The position numbers were made by a program, and so were the translations under genes. A DNA stretch of 13,808 bases from Candidatus Forterrea sp. (GTDB taxonomy: Archaea; Iainarchaeota; Iainarchaeia; Iainarchaeales; JAAZKV01), in assembly GCA_020717885.1 (NCBI GenBank), contig DYDN01000015.1, positions 1 through 13,808 on the forward strand, in the 5' to 3' direction. Below, piece after piece: positions 4,668-12,507 of this stretch. How positions within the stretch are numbered: position 1 is the stretch's first letter; the number at the start of each line of letters is the position of its first letter. Under the pieces are notes generated by a model. The model was not told the DNA's origin, ran no database searches, and saw nothing but the letters and a program-made list of their open reading frames with translations.

Positions 4668-5795
4668 ATGTTCGTTCCTGAAATGATGGTGCCTGCACTC
4701 AAGGAACTAGCGAACGCATTTGAGAAATACAAGGACGAGGAAGAATTCAAAAAGGAACTTAATTATTTGTTAAAGGAATTCGCGGGAAGACCAACTCCAT
4801 TATATTTTACAAAAAATATTTCAAACGAACTCGGATTTAGAATTTACTTAAAGAGAGAGGATTTGCTTCACAGCGGAGCGCACAAAATAAATAATACCCT
4901 CGGACAGGGGCTGCTCGCAAAAAGAATGAACAAAAAAGAAATCATCGCTGAGACTGGGGCAGGACAGCACGGCGTTGCAACTGCGATAACCGGAGCGCTG
5001 CTTGGAATGCCTGTGAAAGTATTTATGGGCGAGAAGGATGTGGAGAGGCAGAAACTAAATGTTTACAGAATGAAATTATTCGGCGCCGAAGTCGTTCCGG
5101 TAACGAGCGGCTCAAAAACACTAAAAGATGCGGTGAATGAAGCACTAAGATATTATTTAACAAATGTTGAAACGTGCTACTATCTAATAGGAAGTGTAGT
5201 GGGACCGCACCCATACCCAAAAATAGTCCAGCATTTCCAGGAAATTATTGGGAAAGAAACAAGGGAACAAATATTAAAAAAAGAGGGGAAATCCCCGACC
5301 GCGGTGGTTGCGTGTGTTGGAGGCGGATCAAATTCAATAGGAATATTTAGCGCATTCATTGAGGATGAAGTAAAACTAATTGGAGTAGAAGCTGGAGGAA
5401 ATGAAGAAAAACACGGCAAAACACTCGGAGAGGGAAGTGTGGGAATATTTCAGGGAAGCAAATCATATGTACTACAAACAAAAGACGGGCAGATACTTGA
5501 AGCCCACAGTATCTCTGCGGGACTTGATTACCCTGGAGTGGGGCCAGTGCACAGCTACTTGAAGGACAGTAAAAGAGCCGCATATGGAAGCATTACTGAT
5601 AGTGAGGCGCTCGAGGCACTTGCATATTTATCAAGAAAAGAAGGAATACTCCCTGCACTCGAATCCGCGCACGCGGTAGCGTACGTAATGAAAAACAAAG
5701 AGAAATTCAAAAAAAGCGATATTGTAATAATCTGCCTCTCGGGAAGAGGAGATAAGGACGTAGCACAACTAATGGGAGGCGGTTTTCTTGAATGA
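4668..5795 (+). CDS. trpB: Tryptophan synthase beta subunit (TrpB1 type)
   Basis: Joins indole and L-serine to make L-tryptophan, using PLP, in an alpha-beta-beta-alpha complex with TrpA. Counted from ATG 4668, PLP-binding Lys is K73 in HSGAHK, the catalytic Glu is E95 in AETGAGQ, the phosphate loop is GGGSN 218-222, and the C-terminus has the SGRGDKD block. These correspond to Salmonella K87 and E109, an offset of exactly 14, so this ATG is probably internal and 14 or more residues are missing. The missing part is encoded upstream in a frame broken by one base (see 4589-4667). The spacing and motifs are those of the TrpB1 group. The end overlaps trpA by 8 nt. Function is certain; the start is not. 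Confidence 0.95.
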   Translation: MFVPEMMVPALKELANAFEKYKDEEEFKKELNYLLKEFAGRPTPLYFTKNISNELGFRIYLKREDLLHSGAHKINNTLGQGLLAKRMNKKEIIAETGAGQHGVATAITGALLGMPVKVFMGEKDVERQKLNVYRMKLFGAEVVPVTSGSKTLKDAVNEALRYYLTNVETCYYLIGSVVGPHPYPKIVQHFQEIIGKETREQILKKEGKSPTAVVACVGGGSNSIGIFSAFIEDEVKLIGVEAGGNEEKHGKTLGEGSVGIFQGSKSYVLQTKDGQILEAHSISAGLDYPGVGPVHSYLKDSKRAAYGSITDSEALEALAYLSRKEGILPALESAHAVAYVMKNKEKFKKSDIVIICLSGRGDKDVAQLMGGGFLE

Positions 5796-6564
5796 ATTTG
5801 GAAAAAAAACATTTATGCCGTTTGTGGTTCTAGGAGACCCAAATTATGCCACCTCAATCAGAATAATAAAAAAATTAATTGATAATGGCGCTAGCGCCCT
5901 CGAACTCGGATTTGCATTCAGCGACCCAATAGCTGATGGGCCGGTAATACAAAAAGCGAACAATCGGGCGCTTGCAAATGGAATTACAACAAAGAAGGAT
6001 TTTGAGATTCTTGAAGAAATACGAAGAGAATCAAAAGTACCAATAAGCATAATGCTAAGCTATAATTTGGCATACAAATATGGGCTGGATGCTTTTTACA
6101 AAAAGTGCTCCGCACTAAAAATAACTGCGATTCTGTTCCCTGATGTTCCGCTTGAAGAATCAAAGGAGGCTGTAAAGCACGCAAAAAAATACTCAATCCA
6201 CCAAGTGTTCCTCGTGTCCCCAACAACCACTCCAAAAAGAATGCAACAGTTAAACAAAGTGGCCGAGGGGTACGTTTACCTTGTTTCGCTTCTTGGAACA
6301 ACAGGGGCTAGGGAGAGCATCAACACAAAACTCCCAGAACTAATAAAACTAGTGAAAAAGGAAATGACCCTCCCCGTATATGTTGGATTTGGGATAAGTA
6401 CTCCCGCACAAGCAAAAAATGTCATCGCACTTGGGGCGGATGGGGCAATAAGCGGAAGCGCATTCTGCAAAATAATTGAGGAAAACATTCTCAGCAAAGA
6501 GAATATGGTTACAAAAATAGCCAACTTTTGTAAAGAAATGAGCGAGGCGGTAAAGGGTGCATGA
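5788..6564 (+). CDS. trpA: Tryptophan synthase alpha subunit
   Basis: Cleaves indole-3-glycerol phosphate to indole and glyceraldehyde-3-phosphate; indole is channelled to TrpB. A 258-residue TIM barrel (Salmonella 268) from a TTG start at 5788. The catalytic pair is present: E39 in ALELGFAFSDP and D50 in IADGP. The phosphate-binding loops are LLGTTGARE, VGFGIS and GAISGSA. TTG is chosen because GGAGG (5775-5779) lies 8 nt before it inside trpB and the first residues lead straight into the MPFVVLGDP strand; the nearby ATG at 5792 is out of frame. The 8-nt overlap with trpB implies coupled translation, which suits a 1:1 complex. Confidence 0.95.
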   Translation: MNEFGKKTFMPFVVLGDPNYATSIRIIKKLIDNGASALELGFAFSDPIADGPVIQKANNRALANGITTKKDFEILEEIRRESKVPISIMLSYNLAYKYGLDAFYKKCSALKITAILFPDVPLEESKEAVKHAKKYSIHQVFLVSPTTTPKRMQQLNKVAEGYVYLVSLLGTTGARESINTKLPELIKLVKKEMTLPVYVGFGISTPAQAKNVIALGADGAISGSAFCKIIEENILSKENMVTKIANFCKEMSEAVKGA

Positions 6565-7909
6565 CATACTCGCGCAAATAGTGGAAAATAAGAAAAAGGA
6601 AATTACAAAATCCAAAAGTAAGCTTTCGCTCGAAGAAATAAAAAGCTCATTAAGAAAAAGTGACAGAAGCTTTCTTAACTCGCTCAAAGGAAGGAATAAT
6701 ATTATTGCGGAAATCAAATACAAATCCCCCTCCGCCGGAAAAATCGGTAAAAAAAGGAGCATAAAGGAAATTGTGTGTGCATATGATAAGTATGCAAGCG
6801 CAATCTCTATCCTCACAGACAAGAAATTCTTTGCGGGGGATTTGAAGTATATTAACAAAGCAAAAAAATACACACTTTTACCAATACTTAGAAAGGATTT
6901 CTTAATTGATGAGTATCAGGTATATGAATCAAGGTATTTTGGGGCGGATGCAATATTACTAATCGCCTCAATCCTCTCCGAAGAGGAAATTGAAAAAATG
7001 CTCAAAATTGCTAGGGAACTAGGGATGGATGCGCTAGTGGAGACAAAAAATGAGGAAGAAGTAAAAAAAGTGCTTAACACGAGCGCAAAAATAATAGGAA
7101 TAAATAACAGGGACCTAACTAATTTCAAAATAAATCTTGATGCCACAAAAAAACTAAAACAATTAATTCCCGCGGACAGAATAATTGTGAGCGAATCAGG
7201 AATTTATACGAAAGAGGATATTTTGGGGCTTAATACAAACGCCGTACTTATTGGAACATCACTAATAGAAGCGGAGAATATTGCTGAAAAATTAGCAAGT
7301 GTGAGAAGATGCAAAGTGAAAGTGTGCGGAATAACAAATATGGGGGACGCAAATAATGCTATTGTACTTGGCGCTGATATTTTAGGATTTAATTTTTATG
7401 AAAAAAGCCCGCGATACATTACACCGGAGGATGCGAGAGAAATAATTAAAGAACTTCCAAACACCGCCCAAACAGCAGGGGTTTTTGTGAACTCAAGCAA
7501 AGAAGGAATAAACCGCATACAAAAAATAACCAAAATTGATTATGTTCAAATACACGGGGATGAAACCGAGGAATTCTGCGCAAAACTAGGGACAAACGCC
7601 ATCAATGCCATACGAATAAAGAATAATTTGCCAAAACCAAAAACTCTTTTATATGCGAGATTATATGATAAGCACAGCAAAAGTAAATACGGGGGCACGG
7701 GAGAAACATTTAATCCAAAAATTCTGGCAAACACAAAGGGAAAAACAATAATTGCGGGCGGGATGCGTGCAGAAAACATTAAAGAATTACTTTCCACTAC
7801 AAAACCATACTGCATTGATGTGTGCTCGGGCGTGGAGAAAGAACCAGGAAGAAAGGACTATCAAAAAACGAAGGAATTTATTGAAACGGTGAGAAAAAAT
7901 GACAACTAA
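6557..7909 (+). CDS. trpCF: Bifunctional indole-3-glycerol phosphate synthase / phosphoribosylanthranilate isomerase (TrpC-TrpF fusion)
   Basis: Carries out two successive steps: PRA to CdRP (TrpF domain), then CdRP to indole-3-glycerol phosphate (TrpC domain). Residues 1-250 are IGPS, with E52 and K54 (AEIKYKSPS), K113 (LRKDF), E162 (ALVET), N183/R185 (INNRD) and E213/S214 (VSESG), all aligning with the Sulfolobus active site. Residues 252-450 are PRAI, with C257 in VKVCGIT as general base and D371 before KYGGTGETF as the likely general acid. The order C-then-F is that of the enterobacterial fusion; most archaea I know keep the two genes apart. The start is GTG 6557, with GAGG (6544-6547) 9 nt upstream; it overlaps trpA by 8 nt. 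No stop or frameshift lies at the joint. Confidence 0.95.
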   Translation: MHDILAQIVENKKKEITKSKSKLSLEEIKSSLRKSDRSFLNSLKGRNNIIAEIKYKSPSAGKIGKKRSIKEIVCAYDKYASAISILTDKKFFAGDLKYINKAKKYTLLPILRKDFLIDEYQVYESRYFGADAILLIASILSEEEIEKMLKIARELGMDALVETKNEEEVKKVLNTSAKIIGINNRDLTNFKINLDATKKLKQLIPADRIIVSESGIYTKEDILGLNTNAVLIGTSLIEAENIAEKLASVRRCKVKVCGITNMGDANNAIVLGADILGFNFYEKSPRYITPEDAREIIKELPNTAQTAGVFVNSSKEGINRIQKITKIDYVQIHGDETEEFCAKLGTNAINAIRIKNNLPKPKTLLYARLYDKHSKSKYGGTGETFNPKILANTKGKTIIAGGMRAENIKELLSTTKPYCIDVCSGVEKEPGRKDYQKTKEFIETVRKNDN

Positions 7910-9401
7910 CTCCCCCAAAACCAAAATAATTGTTGAAACAAAAACAACTACAATCCCTTATGAAAACCCATTCAAATTATACTTAAACCTTTCAAACAAA
8001 GGAACTGACATTAGCCTTTTGCTTGAATCAAAATCACAAAACCAAAATTACGAGCCAAAAAGCATCATAGTTCCAACCCCCACAATAAAAATTGCCGGAA
8101 GAAAAAATGAATTTACAATAACAGCACTTACAAAAGGCGGAGAAGAAATACTTGGTTACTTTGTAAAGGAGGATTTTCATTACGCGACAAACCTCATCCA
8201 AACTAAGAACAAAATAACAGGAAATGTGGAGAATACAAAAAATCCAGAACTTAACGAGGAAGAAAATTTAAAACTCCCCAACATTTCATTCATAATAAAG
8301 ACTATTTTACAGAAATTTGAATCCAATAACCCATATGCGGGCCTCTATGGGGCATTTGCATATGATTTTGCGAGGAATTTTTATAAATTCGAACAAAAAG
8401 TCAAAGATGATAATTGCAATGACTTTGAATTATTCCTCCCCACGCGCGTGTATGTGATGCATGACTTGGAAAAAAAGGCGGAACTATTTGAATTTGCCTT
8501 CAACGGGAAAAAATTTGAGAATGAAAAACCAGTAAAAGGATTTAAATTCAAAAAACAAAAAGATAAAACTGATTTTGATATTAATGAAGAAAAATTCCTT
8601 GAAAAAATAAGAAGAACAATCGCTGATATACACCACGGGAGAGTAATGCAATGCGTACTATCAAGAAGAACAACATGCGCACTAGGAAAACCCCCAATAG
8701 AATCATATGAACAATTACGGGAAATAAATCCCTCTCCATATTCATTTTTCTATAACTTTGGGGGCAATGAAATTCTGTACGGCGCATCGCCTGAAATACA
8801 CATTAAAATTGATGAAATATCTAAAGGGAGAGAAATTCAAATCAGACCAATCGCTGGAACAATTAAGCGCTCAGAAAACCCTTTGGAGGATGCAGAAGCA
8901 CGAAGAACTTTGCTAAATGATGAAAAAGAAAGAAGAGAGCACACAATGCTTGTTGATCTTGCAAGGCACGAACTCTACAAATTATGTGAACCAAAAAGTG
9001 TAGAGGTTACTGATCTGTTCACGATAGAGCACTACCCAAATATTTATCACTTGGTTTCAGGGGTTAGGGGAATACTTAGAAAAGATAAAGATGCAATTGA
9101 TGCATTATTAGTAACCCTTCCCGCAGGAACACTAAGCGGGGCACCAAAACTTGAGGCTATGAAAATGATTGAGGAGTATGAGGGCTCAAAAAGAGGGTTC
9201 TACGGCGGGGCAAGCGGAATATTGTCATTTAACGGGGGCGCCAACACCGGAATAACAATACGCTCAATACATGTAAGAAATAGCAAGTCATATGTCCGAG
9301 GAGGAGCCGGAATAACCGCGCTTTCGGATCCACAGAAAGAGCTAAAAGAAATAAAACTCAAGATCTCAAAAGCAATGAGCGTACTCGGGGTGAAAAAATG
9401 A
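7899..9401 (+). CDS. trpE: Anthranilate synthase component I
   Basis: Makes anthranilate from chorismate, with ammonia from TrpG. 500 residues. LLES at 41-44 matches the tryptophan-binding motif of feedback-inhibited TrpE, so inhibition by Trp is likely. The chorismate-binding domain follows (about 230-495), with GASPE 295-299, IRPIAGTIKR, PAGTLSGAPK 408-417 and GGAGITALSDP. The usual DLARND appears as DLARHEL (354-359 is LARHEL), an unusual substitution. The N-terminal block GLYGAFAYDFARNF and NTGITIRSI resemble the fused TrpE(G) proteins of alphaproteobacteria more than typical archaeal TrpE. GGTGAG (7888-7893) precedes the ATG by 5 nt; the start overlaps trpCF by 11 nt. PabB is unlikely given the LLES motif and operon. 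Confidence 0.93.
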   Translation: MTTNSPKTKIIVETKTTTIPYENPFKLYLNLSNKGTDISLLLESKSQNQNYEPKSIIVPTPTIKIAGRKNEFTITALTKGGEEILGYFVKEDFHYATNLIQTKNKITGNVENTKNPELNEEENLKLPNISFIIKTILQKFESNNPYAGLYGAFAYDFARNFYKFEQKVKDDNCNDFELFLPTRVYVMHDLEKKAELFEFAFNGKKFENEKPVKGFKFKKQKDKTDFDINEEKFLEKIRRTIADIHHGRVMQCVLSRRTTCALGKPPIESYEQLREINPSPYSFFYNFGGNEILYGASPEIHIKIDEISKGREIQIRPIAGTIKRSENPLEDAEARRTLLNDEKERREHTMLVDLARHELYKLCEPKSVEVTDLFTIEHYPNIYHLVSGVRGILRKDKDAIDALLVTLPAGTLSGAPKLEAMKMIEEYEGSKRGFYGGASGILSFNGGANTGITIRSIHVRNSKSYVRGGAGITALSDPQKELKEIKLKISKAMSVLGVKK

Positions 9402-10000
9402 AAATAGTATTCATTGATAATTTCGATTCATTCGCAAACACAATTGCAGCATATTTTATAAATGCGGGGGCGGAAGTTGTAATGTACAACAGCAACTGCA
9501 CACTTGAAACAATAGAAAAAGAAAAACCAGAACTGATTCTGCTCGGACCGGGACCAAACGGGCCAAAGGAAGCAGGGAATTATTTAAAAGTAATAGAAAA
9601 ATTTCACAAAAGAATCCCGATATTTGGAATATGCCTGGGTTTTCAGGCGATAATGGAGTACTTTGGCGAACCGGTAAGACCACTGCAGGAAGTAATGCAT
9701 GGGCAGGCAAGCGAAATAAAACACGATGGTAAAACAATATTCGCTGGAATTGCATCACCCGCCAAATTTGCAAGATACCACTCGCTAGGAGTGACAAAGG
9801 TTCCAAAAAACTTTATTGTAAGCGCGAAAACCGGGAAAATCATAATGGCGGCAAGGCACAAAACCCTCCCAATAGAAGGAGTACAATTCCACCCAGAATC
9901 AATACTCTCAATGCACAATGATACTGGAAGAAAACTTGTGGAAAATGTGATAAGGGAAATAAAAAATAGAAAACGGGAGAAGAAAGCAGAAAGTGAATAA
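9398..10000 (+). CDS. trpG: Anthranilate synthase component II, glutamine amidotransferase
   Basis: Hydrolyses glutamine and feeds ammonia to TrpE. 200 residues, a class I glutamine amidotransferase domain with the triad visible: C79 in FGICLGFQ, and H165 and E167 in VQFHPES. The oxyanion strand GPGPNGP (50-56) and VMHGQAS are in place. HPESILSMHNDTGRKLVEN resembles the end of bacterial TrpEG fusions. ATG 9398 overlaps the trpE stop (ATGA) and is preceded by GGGGTGA four nt upstream, so TrpE and TrpG are made in balance. A Lys/Arg/Glu-rich tail ends the protein. It might also serve PabB, but no pab gene is nearby. Confidence 0.93.
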   Translation: MKIVFIDNFDSFANTIAAYFINAGAEVVMYNSNCTLETIEKEKPELILLGPGPNGPKEAGNYLKVIEKFHKRIPIFGICLGFQAIMEYFGEPVRPLQEVMHGQASEIKHDGKTIFAGIASPAKFARYHSLGVTKVPKNFIVSAKTGKIIMAARHKTLPIEGVQFHPESILSMHNDTGRKLVENVIREIKNRKREKKAESE

Positions 10001-10067
10001 AAAAAAGTGATTTGAATGAAACCGAAAATTTTAGTGAAAATTTGAGGGAATAAAAATAGTGATTTTT

Positions 10068-11069
10068 ATGAGAGAAATACTAAAAAAACTAATACAAAAA
10101 GAAGAGCTCAACGAAGAAGAGATTGAGCAAATAGTTCTACGTATTGAACAAAACAATTTCAGCCAAGTACAAATGAGCGGAATACTTTGCGCCCTTGAGT
10201 CAAAGAAAGCAACCGCAAATGAACTCGCAATATTTGCGGAGAAATTAATCAAACGCGCACAAATAATTAATCTTGGGGGGGAATGCATTGATGTTTGTGG
10301 AACTGGAGGAGATGAAAGCAAAACCTTCAACATTTCCACAGCCGCAATGTTTGTTGCGGCAGGAGGGGGAGTAAAAATAGCAAAACACGGAAACAAAGCA
10401 GTGTCATCCTCAAGCGGAAGCTATGATGTGCTTGAAGCCCTTGGAGTAAACATGAACAACGCAGTGGCAAATCCAGTACAGACAATGAAACAAACAAACA
10501 TTGCTTTTCTTTTCGCGCAAAAACACCACCCAATATTCAAAAATATTGCGCCACTAAGAAAAGAGCTTGGAGTGAGAACAATATTCAACATACTCGGACC
10601 ACTCCTAAATCCAAGTAAAACAAAAAAACAATTAATGGGGGTATTTGACCCAAACATGACTGAAATTGTTGCAAAGGCAATGAAGAAAAATGGTATCATT
10701 CGGGCGATGGTTGTGCACGGCAGAGGGCTTGATGAAATAACTACTACCGGAAAAACCAAAATCACTGAACTAAATAATGGAAAAACCAACACTTATTACT
10801 TTGACCCAAAAGAAATTGGTATCCCCTATGCAACCGTGGACGAATTAAAAGCAAATAATAAAGAAGAAAGCGCAAAAATAATTCTTGATGTACTATTAGG
10901 TAAAAAAACAAAACACCATGATATAGTGATGCTTAATGCAGCCGCCGCGTTTGTAGTCTCTGGAAAAGCAAAGGATATGAAAGAAGGAAAGAAACTTGCG
11001 GAAGAATCAATTGAGTCGGGAAAAGCACTAAAAGTACTGGAAAAACTAGTGGAGATTACACAAAACTGA
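10068..11069 (+). CDS. trpD: Anthranilate phosphoribosyltransferase
   Basis: Transfers phosphoribose from PRPP to anthranilate. 333 residues from ATG 10068. The helical N-domain (MREILKKLIQKEELNEEEIE) is followed by the PRPP-binding GTGGD (78-82), NIST (88-91) and GNKAVSSSSGSYD (108-120), then RTIFNILGPLLNP, GVFDP and VHGRGLDE. All are family hallmarks. A GTG at 10059, three codons upstream in frame, is an alternative: it has GAGGG at 10044-10048, whereas ATG 10068 has GTGAT four nt upstream. A 58-67-nt gap separates it from trpG, the only gap within the biosynthetic set, so it may be less tightly coupled. Thymidine phosphorylase, a relative, is ruled out by the motifs. Confidence 0.94.
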   Translation: MREILKKLIQKEELNEEEIEQIVLRIEQNNFSQVQMSGILCALESKKATANELAIFAEKLIKRAQIINLGGECIDVCGTGGDESKTFNISTAAMFVAAGGGVKIAKHGNKAVSSSSGSYDVLEALGVNMNNAVANPVQTMKQTNIAFLFAQKHHPIFKNIAPLRKELGVRTIFNILGPLLNPSKTKKQLMGVFDPNMTEIVAKAMKKNGIIRAMVVHGRGLDEITTTGKTKITELNNGKTNTYYFDPKEIGIPYATVDELKANNKEESAKIILDVLLGKKTKHHDIVMLNAAAAFVVSGKAKDMKEGKKLAEESIESGKALKVLEKLVEITQN

Positions 11070-11113
11070 AGCGAACAGGCAGAATATTAAAAAAGATGCT
11101 TAGGTGATTATTA

Positions 11114-12235
11114 ATGAGAAGCGATGAAATGAGTGAAGAGCAAAAAGTTAGTATTGACCCGTGGGGAAATGCGCTTGTGCATGATTATGCTAGGCTCATA
11201 AAAGAATTTGGAATGCAGAGCTTTGACAATAATATTTTTCCTGAACCAAACCTCCAAATGAGAAGAGGAATAAATTTTGGGATGCAGGACGGGGAACAAA
11301 TCGCAAATGCAATAAAAAACAAAAAACCCTTTTACTGCCTGACCGGAATCATGCCGTCAAGCGAAAAAATACACCTAGGGACGGAAACGGTAATACAAAA
11401 TGTCAAATACTTCCAGGACCACGGAGCAAAAACATACGTCCTGATTGCAGATGTTGAATCACAAGCCACACGCGGAGTGACAATTGAGGAAGGAAAGAAA
11501 AGAGCGCTTGAGTTTCACATACCCGCATACATTGCGCTTGGGCTTGATATTAATAAAACAAATTTTTACTTTCAAAGCCAGAACAAAAAAGTTTCAAACC
11601 TTGCAGCAATATGCTCGCAAAAAATCACTGAGAATGAATTTAGGGCAATATATGGTTCGGTGCACCCTGCAAAAGTAATGAGCGCGTTTACACAAATGGG
11701 TGATATTTTGTTCCCACAGCTCTCTGAAAAGATGCCCGGAGTAATCCCTGTTGGAATAGATCAATCACCGCACATGAGGATGGTGAGAGATGTCGCAAGG
11801 AGATTAAAACAAGAGTATGGGTTCTTTTTGCCTTCAGCGGTTTATAACAAATACACTCCAGCGCTAAATGGTTCGTTTAAGATGAGCAAAAGCGATTCAG
11901 AACTCGTAAAACTTGAAATCCCTGAGAAGGATTTGAAAATCGTTGAGAAGAAAATAAACAAAGCGCTCACAGGCGGAAGAGCAACAAAAGAGGAACAGCA
12001 TGAGAAGGGAGGAGAGATACAAAAATGCATGATTTATGAGTACTGCAAAAACCACTTCATAAAAGAGGATAAAGTACTTTCAAAAATGTACGAGGAATGC
12101 GTATCTGGGAAGAACTTGTGCGGAGAATGCAAAGCAAAATATGCTCTCACCCACGCAAAACAATTCTATGAGGACTTCAACAAAAACTTTGAGAAAGCGA
12201 AGAAGAGTATCGGGAAAATAAAGTTTGTTGAGTGA
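11114..12235 (+). CDS. trpS: Tryptophanyl-tRNA synthetase, archaeal type
   Basis: Activates tryptophan and charges tRNA-Trp. 373 residues, class Ic: HLGT at 87-90 (HIGH) in GIMPSSEKIHLGT, and KMSKS at 256-260. GIDQSPHMRMVRD (about 214-226) is the archaeal/eukaryal TrpRS signature that separates it from TyrRS. A short N-terminal extension and a C-terminal CGEC pair are present. GGTGAT (11103-11108) lies 5 nt before the ATG. An AT-rich AATATTAAAAAAG also lies about 26 nt upstream, so a secondary promoter is possible. It ends the tryptophan cluster, which begins with the matching tRNA-Trp, so end product, tRNA and synthetase may share control. Confidence 0.95.
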   Translation: MRSDEMSEEQKVSIDPWGNALVHDYARLIKEFGMQSFDNNIFPEPNLQMRRGINFGMQDGEQIANAIKNKKPFYCLTGIMPSSEKIHLGTETVIQNVKYFQDHGAKTYVLIADVESQATRGVTIEEGKKRALEFHIPAYIALGLDINKTNFYFQSQNKKVSNLAAICSQKITENEFRAIYGSVHPAKVMSAFTQMGDILFPQLSEKMPGVIPVGIDQSPHMRMVRDVARRLKQEYGFFLPSAVYNKYTPALNGSFKMSKSDSELVKLEIPEKDLKIVEKKINKALTGGRATKEEQHEKGGEIQKCMIYEYCKNHFIKEDKVLSKMYEECVSGKNLCGECKAKYALTHAKQFYEDFNKNFEKAKKSIGKIKFVE

Positions 12236-12483
12236 GAGGAATGCCGGTGAAGAAAAAAAACATTCCGCCGCTGCCGAGTTTTATGAGACAATTCCCCCCG
12301 GGAGCAGTAACAAGTATGCTTGTGCGCGCGGGAATAAAACATGGCGGAAACGGAACAAACAATCCCCCTGCAAATAAACTTCATTTACACTTGCCACAAT
12401 ACATGCTTAATGAAATTAATGAACGAAAATCTGCAAGAGATAAAAAAACCGGGGAAGTTATTGGGCGAAGGAAAACAATATAA
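12232..12483 (+). CDS. Small hypothetical protein (83 aa) after trpS
   Basis: I do not recognise this protein. Its GTG start overlaps the trpS stop (GTGA), or it begins at ATG 12241 three codons on; a GAGAGG at 12234-12239 is too close to serve that ATG. The product is basic: a Lys/Pro-rich start, a PPGAVTSMLVRAGIKHGGNG segment, a short LHLHLPQYMLNEINERKSAR helix-like part, and an RRKTI end. No membrane span or Cys pair is present. It lies 24 nt before the PD-(D/E)XK-like gene on the same strand, so it may be its partner or a DNA-binding accessory. It is probably co-transcribed with trpS. Confidence 0.55.
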   Translation: MRGMPVKKKNIPPLPSFMRQFPPGAVTSMLVRAGIKHGGNGTNNPPANKLHLHLPQYMLNEINERKSARDKKTGEVIGRRKTI

Positions 12484-12507
12484 ATAAGTAAGGACAATAA
12501 TGGGGCG

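Noticed and set aside
6349..6873. Long (174-codon) open frame on the minus strand across the trpA/trpCF junction
   Set aside because: It lies fully opposite two genes with intact active sites, has no start signal and a hydrophobic low-complexity product typical of antisense frames.
9482..9490. Second TGTACA site, inside trpG
   Set aside because: Lies in conserved coding sequence far from any promoter; most likely chance.
9456..9806. 116-codon minus-strand frame opposite trpG
   Set aside because: Leu/Pro-rich shadow of the conserved amidotransferase; no ribosome site or family likeness.
12232..12483. 12232 ORF as a C-terminal part of TrpRS
   Set aside because: TrpRS is complete at family length, and the ORF is in another frame with a GTGA overlap.
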